From contig NZ_CANCWQ010000040.1 of assembly GCF_947381555.1 (NCBI RefSeq), positions 1 through 11,669 of the forward strand: a stretch of 11,669 nt of DNA. The letters are read 5' to 3'. Origin of the DNA: Limosilactobacillus pulli. GTDB taxonomy: Bacteria > Bacillota > Bacilli > Lactobacillales > Lactobacillaceae. This document shows, one piece after another, positions 7,753 to 11,669 of the stretch; positions within the stretch are counted from its first letter, which is position 1; every line of letters starts with the position of its first letter. Under the pieces are notes generated by a model. That model did no database searches. It was not told where the DNA came from and saw only the letters and a list, made by a program, of their open reading frames with translations. The position numbers were made by a program, and so were the translations under genes.

Positions 7753-8868
7753 TTAAGATTTATTAATCTTGAACATTTCATTAAAATGTTTTCCCCAAGC
7801 ATCCCAACTAATGTTTTTAATGTACAGTTCTTTAGCGCCCTTACTATATTTTTCTAACTTTTTATCTTTAACCCATTTCTCGATCATATCGGCATAGTCT
7901 TTACCATTTGCTGATAGTGGTAAACGTTCACCATTGACACCATTTAACACATAAGTTCCAATACCACCAGTATCAGTTGTAATGACCGGAACTCCATAAG
8001 CTGCTGCTTCACTAAAAACGATAGCTGAGCATTCTGCCCTGGTAGGAAGAATCAGTAGGTTGGCTTGTTGCCAAGTCTCTAAATATCTTTTTAAATCTTT
8101 TGGATTATTCTTATTTAAAAAACCTTTGTTTTTAATAAAAGCTTTGTTTTTTAAATTATTAGGCAAAGCATCAATACCGCATATTAAAAGTTCAGAATTT
8201 ATACCTCGCTCATTTAACGATTCAACTGCATCAACAGCAATCTGTCCTCCCTTACGAACCCAATCAACACCTGAGAACATTACTTTTAAAACTTGACCGT
8301 CATACTGAGAAGATTGAACTATTTTATCATCATCAAGTGCTGCTCCAAATGGAAAAACACTAACTTTTTCCGATTTAGCATGAAAATCATTAATAACTGA
8401 GTCAGCTGCCCATTGTGATGACAACCAAACATAACTTGCATTATTAATTGCTTTTTGCTCAATTGTAATAGCTTCTTTTACTGCTCTATTTGAAAAACCA
8501 AACCAATAATATCCAATCATCAAAGGTACAGTGCCATCGGTATAATAGACAATTGGCGTAGATGTGTGCAATCCTGCAACCATATCAACTTGACCAGGAA
8601 CAAAAAGAAGATCATATTTTGATAAATCCTGCTTAATTGATTTAACTCGAAGCTTACTTGCAAGTCCAGAATGTGTATATGATCCGTGTCCATATACTAA
8701 ACGGTAGACTTTAGAAAAAAGTTTATCCACAAGCGAATCATTTCGATAGCTTATCCATTCGACTTGATGACCTGCCTTCTCCAAAGCTTTCCGGGTATTA
8801 AAATACGTTCCAGACCAAGCTTTTCTATCTGTAAAAGGATTTGTAGGTGATAAGTAGCCAATTAACAT
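7753..8868 (-). CDS. GT4 family glycosyltransferase (GT-B fold)
   Basis: The 371-residue protein has the two-domain layout of GT4 retaining glycosyltransferases. The N-terminal acceptor domain begins LIGYLSPTNPF and has a conserved SGTYFN loop (19-24). The linker carries FPFG (172-175). The C-terminal donor domain has FSGVDWVRKGG (198-208) with Arg205/Lys206 for the diphosphate, and the E-x7-E element E279...E287 within RAECSAIVFSEAA, followed by GVPVITTDTGG (292-302). No membrane segment is apparent. The donor is unknown. The ATG at 8866-8868 has a GAGG site about 10 bases upstream. Gaps of 121 and 115 bases on its two sides separate it from the acyltransferase and glf, but all are on one strand, and its role in repeat-unit assembly is inferred from that. 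Confidence 0.88.
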   Translation of the reverse strand: MLIGYLSPTNPFTDRKAWSGTYFNTRKALEKAGHQVEWISYRNDSLVDKLFSKVYRLVYGHGSYTHSGLASKLRVKSIKQDLSKYDLLFVPGQVDMVAGLHTSTPIVYYTDGTVPLMIGYYWFGFSNRAVKEAITIEQKAINNASYVWLSSQWAADSVINDFHAKSEKVSVFPFGAALDDDKIVQSSQYDGQVLKVMFSGVDWVRKGGQIAVDAVESLNERGINSELLICGIDALPNNLKNKAFIKNKGFLNKNNPKDLKRYLETWQQANLLILPTRAECSAIVFSEAAAYGVPVITTDTGGIGTYVLNGVNGERLPLSANGKDYADMIEKWVKDKKLEKYSKGAKELYIKNISWDAWGKHFNEMFKINKS

Positions 8869-8989
8869 TTAAAATACCTCAATTTTAAGCGTTGTTATCT
8901 CTTGCCATTTAATTCATATAAACATAGCTAATAATTAATTTTACCAAAAGTTCCTATACTTAACAAAAAGTCATTAACATTTTAATACT

Positions 8990-10072
8990 TTATGGAACAA
9001 TCTTTTTTAATAAGGGAATTTTTCTGAAAACTATAGTTGCCATAGCACTAACTAGAAAAATAATGATTGGGTACATTAATATCCTTAGCATAGTATTCCA
9101 GTTTTCAGTCATTACAATCAAATGTGGTAACAACTTAACAACAAAAAATGGATGAATTAAATAAACCCCAAACGTTAGTTTGGATATTTTAGGTAACCAT
9201 TGATACCAATTTTTTTCAACAAAAAAATTTTCACGATTTTTAAAGAATATGAACAACGCAACCATTACACAAAATGACGGAAAATTGCTAATATCATAAA
9301 AAGTTTTAACTAAATAATCAAAAGCATAGCCGAAATTAGCCAGATTATGTGGCATAAAGAATGTACTATAGATTGTCGCAAAAATTTCAAATGCTAACAT
9401 AATAATTCCCAATGTGTATATCTGCTTTGTCGACTTGTCAGAAATATCAACGTGAACAATATACCATCCGACAATAAAGTATTCTAAATAACTACCTATC
9501 GCTGGTAAACTACCGACAATCATACTGTTAACTTTTGCTATCTGAAACATCATAGGCAAGATAGTATTAAATATGATAGTTAGTATTAAAATGTACCTAA
9601 TAGTTTGGATGTGCTTCTTATTTATAATTAACGATAAAAATGGAACACACAAGTAAAAACCTATAATGTTATAAAAAAACCAATATGGTCCGACAATTAA
9701 CCCACTAGTAAACCCTTTTATTAATTTAGGAAACCATAATAAGTTAAAAGGAGTTTTTGTAATAAAAATAAATCCTAATATACTCCAAATAATAAATGGA
9801 ATTACTACTTTATTAATTCTTTTCTTAGCAAAGGTTTTAGTATCATATCGCTCACGATAATTTAATACATTAGCACCGGATTGCATAAAAAAAATTGGAA
9901 CTGCAAACGAAAATAAAATATTAATCAAAGCAATTATTACAGAAGAACTATGAAAAGTTCGCAAGTCAATATTTTCATTTCCTGGCGCAGCAGAAGTATG
10001 CAACACTACAACTGCAAAGCAAGAAATAATTGCTAAAAAATCCATGTAATAGTATCTTTTTCTTTTAATCAT
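8990..10072 (-). CDS. Membrane O-acyltransferase (acyltransferase-3 family)
   Basis: The 360-residue integral membrane protein has about ten hydrophobic segments. It starts with YYYMDFLAIISCFAVVVLHT, the typical first segment of acyltransferase-3 enzymes with the conserved His (H25), followed by PIFFMQSGA in segment two. There is no C-terminal SGNH esterase-like domain, so it is the short type found in capsule clusters (WcjE/OafA membrane part) rather than full OatA. It probably transfers an acyl group, usually acetyl from acetyl-CoA, to a polysaccharide sugar; the acceptor is not known. The ATG at 10070-10072 has AAAGAGG six bases upstream, only about a dozen bases after the hairpin at 10095-10172. 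It is the first gene of the cluster in this window. A sampled line (9241-9300) is 28% GC. Confidence 0.87.
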   Translation of the reverse strand: MIKRKRYYYMDFLAIISCFAVVVLHTSAAPGNENIDLRTFHSSSVIIALINILFSFAVPIFFMQSGANVLNYRERYDTKTFAKKRINKVVIPFIIWSILGFIFITKTPFNLLWFPKLIKGFTSGLIVGPYWFFYNIIGFYLCVPFLSLIINKKHIQTIRYILILTIIFNTILPMMFQIAKVNSMIVGSLPAIGSYLEYFIVGWYIVHVDISDKSTKQIYTLGIIMLAFEIFATIYSTFFMPHNLANFGYAFDYLVKTFYDISNFPSFCVMVALFIFFKNRENFFVEKNWYQWLPKISKLTFGVYLIHPFFVVKLLPHLIVMTENWNTMLRILMYPIIIFLVSAMATIVFRKIPLLKKIVP

Positions 10073-10094
10073 ACCAAACCTCTTTAAAACAAGA

Positions 10095-10172
10095 TAAATG
10101 CCGATACCATCATAATATGAAATCTACGTCTAATAAACATAGTTTCATACATAAAGATGATATCGACATTTA
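10095..10172 (-). terminator. Long RNA hairpin; probable terminator of the hydrolase gene
   Basis: Bases 10095-10111 pair with 10156-10172 (17 pairs on the minus strand). After an unpaired internal loop, seven further pairs follow (10116-10122 with 10143-10149), closing a loop of about 20 bases. Two positions, 10101/10166 and 10107/10160, are G-U wobbles in minus-strand RNA but A-C mismatches on the plus strand, so the structure appears to serve the minus transcript. A U-rich run (UUUAUCUUGUUUU) follows the stem, which fits a terminator after the hydrolase. Its closeness to the acyltransferase ribosome site leaves a leader role possible. Confidence 0.55.
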
Positions 10173-10208
10173 ATTTTAAAACTATTAATTAATATTAGCT
10201 ACTCTATT

Positions 10209-11669
10209 TTAACGACGATATACATAGTAATATGGGTAGTCATCTTTACCCCAGTACCAGAAGTAAGGGAAGTTTTGAACAGCAGTTCCTTTTTCACCCT
10301 TTGTCCAGTAACAAGTAGATATCATTGTTCCATTTTGACCGGAACCGCTAATAACACCAGTATGACCAGCACCGCCTGCACTATGTCCACGCTGACCCCA
10401 GATAATAACATCACCGACTACTGGTGAAGTATAACCACTGTTTTCATAAGCTAAATGATAGCCATTTCCTAATAGATAGCTATGCAACATTTCCGTGTTG
10501 TATAGTAACGAGTATCGCCAAGCACCCGCCTCATATAATGCTTGAGTCAATGAGCCTGAACAATCAGCGGTTCCATCCGCACCATTTCGTGAGCCATCCA
10601 TTGAATAAGTTAACTTACCCATTCGATTGAAGAACCATTCCAGCAGTTTAGCAGTCCATTGATCCTTCACCTGTGCGCCTGTAATGTAGTCAAAATAGTA
10701 CTCTTGTCCATTAATCCATTGCGCACCGACATACATATTTCCATCTTGTGGGTTAAAGTAATAAGTACTACCATTGATGTTTTGCCAATTATAAACCATA
10801 TGACCTTGAGCGTTATAGTAAACTGTACGCCCATCATTCAACTTGATGAAGTTAGAGACTGCTTCATTACCGTTACTTAGATTAAAATAGTACCAGTAAT
10901 TTCCAATCTTTTTTTCACCATAAGACATGTGACCCTTTTCATCATAGTAAGTAATTCGCCCATCAACTAATTTAACAAAACTAGAAATTGCTTCACTCCC
11001 ATTTTGTTTATCAAAATAGTACCAGGCACCATTGATTTTCTTTTCACCATGTGCCATTTGAGCAGTGTCAGGATCATAGTAGACCTCACGATAGCCCCCA
11101 TGATTATTATCTACTAACTTTTTCCAACCAGTTACCATTTTGCCATTCTGGACATCATAGTAATACCATTGACCATTAATTTCGTTTTCGCCGTCATTAA
11201 GAATGATATTTCCATCTTCAGCGGTATTTACCGGAGATTGAAATTTAATACTTAATGAACCATCTATCGCGCCATAATATTGTAAACGACCTGTAGCAAT
11301 ATTATATACGACACCCTTTTTTTGAGCTCCTGATTGTACATTAAAATAATATTTCAAATTTTTAAGAGTCTGTTCACCATAGAGCATCCCCTTACTTTTA
11401 CTGATATCTTGAAAATCAATATCATAATATACTCTTCGACCATCAGGCAAAGTAGTGAATCCAGCTGCAACATTGCCAGTATTTTCATTGAAATAGAACC
11501 ATTTACCATCTACTTTCTTTTCACCGAGTTGCATCTGACCTTGTGCATTATAGTAGACCGTCTTGCCGCTTGCTAGTTTCGTAAAGCCCGTACTTGCCGA
11601 CCCATCACTCGTAAAGTTATACCACTTGCCGTTGATCTGCGCTTCTTTGCCGGCGTACATCTCACCGCT
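10209..11669 (-). CDS. Secreted peptidoglycan hydrolase with wall-binding repeats (5' end outside window)
   Basis: The visible 486 residues have two parts. Residues 1 to about 335 are seven or eight degenerate repeats of about 43 residues with WYYF, GEKKINGxW and DGRxVYY motifs, like the glucan/choline-binding type repeats of lactobacillar and streptococcal surface proteins, which bind wall polymers. From about 340 to 486 is a cysteine-hydrolase domain resembling the phage-type amidase (Amidase_5, NlpC/P60-like): catalytic Cys370 in TADCSG, then GDVIIWG, and His436 in GAGHTGVIS. It would cleave a peptide or amide bond of peptidoglycan outside the cell. The frame continues off the right edge (AGC GGT GAG before the ATG at 11658-11660), and that ATG lies inside a repeat, so it is not the start; the signal peptide is presumably beyond the window. 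The enzyme ends in YRR and TAA. Confidence 0.88.
   Translation of the reverse strand, partial: SGEMYAGKEAQINGKWYNFTSDGSASTGFTKLASGKTVYYNAQGQMQLGEKKVDGKWFYFNENTGNVAAGFTTLPDGRRVYYDIDFQDISKSKGMLYGEQTLKNLKYYFNVQSGAQKKGVVYNIATGRLQYYGAIDGSLSIKFQSPVNTAEDGNIILNDGENEINGQWYYYDVQNGKMVTGWKKLVDNNHGGYREVYYDPDTAQMAHGEKKINGAWYYFDKQNGSEAISSFVKLVDGRITYYDEKGHMSYGEKKIGNYWYYFNLSNGNEAVSNFIKLNDGRTVYYNAQGHMVYNWQNINGSTYYFNPQDGNMYVGAQWINGQEYYFDYITGAQVKDQWTAKLLEWFFNRMGKLTYSMDGSRNGADGTADCSGSLTQALYEAGAWRYSLLYNTEMLHSYLLGNGYHLAYENSGYTSPVVGDVIIWGQRGHSAGGAGHTGVISGSGQNGTMISTCYWTKGEKGTAVQNFPYFWYWGKDDYPYYYVYRR
10660..11669 (-). repeat. Tandem wall-binding repeats encoded in the hydrolase gene
   Basis: The region encodes repeated YYF/YYD units. 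The best-kept neighbours are about 129 bases (43 codons) apart: the bases AAAATAGTACCA recur on the plus strand at 10884-10895 and 11013-11024, with similar flanks such as TTTTTCACCAT and CGCCCATCA. The unit at about 11230-11400 is degraded, with weak motif matches and an insert. The array reaches the window edge, so the total copy number is unknown. Confidence 0.75.

Noticed and set aside
8060..8296. 78-codon plus-strand frame inside the GT4 gene
   Set aside because: It is antisense to the donor-binding domain and has no independent support.
10424..11576. Short plus-strand frames opposite the hydrolase (10424-10630, 10659-10880, 11334-11576)
   Set aside because: They are antisense to a coding region with clear domains and show no motifs.
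11658..11660. ATG as the start of the hydrolase gene
   Set aside because: The frame stays open to the window edge, the codons before it fit the repeat pattern, and there is no signal peptide after it.
10650..11669. CRISPR array or non-coding satellite
   Set aside because: The repeats are imperfect, about 129 bases long, in frame, and encode aromatic wall-binding motifs within one protein.

Overview
The window looks like part of a low-GC Firmicutes chromosome, most likely a member of the Lactobacillaceae and possibly Limosilactobacillus (L. reuteri-like). The clues are AAGGAG-type ribosome binding sites, AT-rich polysaccharide genes, an IS3-family transposase end of a type familiar from lactobacilli, and a secreted peptidoglycan hydrolase with YYF/GEKK wall-binding repeats. 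The family assignment is fairly secure; the genus is an inference.

Layout, left to right: (1) at 1-245, the 3' end of an IS3-family insertion sequence on the + strand, cut by the window edge. (2) At 246-369, an AT-rich stretch with no gene, where the IS and the polysaccharide genes converge. (3) At 370-10072, nine minus-strand genes of a Wzx/Wzy-dependent surface polysaccharide cluster. In transcription order these are a membrane O-acyltransferase, a GT4 glycosyltransferase, UDP-galactopyranose mutase (glf), the flippase (wzx), a GT2 glycosyltransferase, a GlfT2-like GT2 glycosyltransferase, the polymerase (wzy), a short Wzz-type chain-length protein, and a GT14 (core-2/I-branching-like) glycosyltransferase. 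(4) At 10095-10172, a long RNA hairpin whose two imperfect pairs are G-U wobbles only on the minus strand. (5) From 10209 to the right edge, the C-terminal part of a secreted wall-binding peptidoglycan hydrolase; its N-terminus lies outside the window.

How it works together (inference from families): glycosyltransferases build a repeat unit on a lipid carrier in the cytoplasm. Glf supplies UDP-galactofuranose, which the GlfT2-like enzyme probably transfers. The GT4, second GT2 and GT14 enzymes add other sugars, and the acyltransferase probably decorates the unit with an acyl group, commonly acetyl. Wzx flips the unit, Wzy polymerises it and Wzz modulates length. From glf to the GT14 gene the spacing is tight (3, 14, 31, 11, -8 and 23 bases), so these seven genes are probably one transcript; the acyltransferase and GT4 genes are separated by gaps of about 120 bases. 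No priming sugar-phosphate transferase, tyrosine kinase/phosphatase pair or LytR-type regulator is in the window, so the locus is incomplete here or depends on genes elsewhere.

Base composition is a mosaic. Sampled 60-base lines of glf are about 47% GC, the flippase about 38-40%, and the polymerase and acyltransferase about 25-28%, which fits assembly from several sources. I see no clearly new system. The most interesting points are the GT14 enzyme beyond the Wzz gene, the orphan Wzz, the Galf signature, the compositional step at glf and the minus-strand hairpin.
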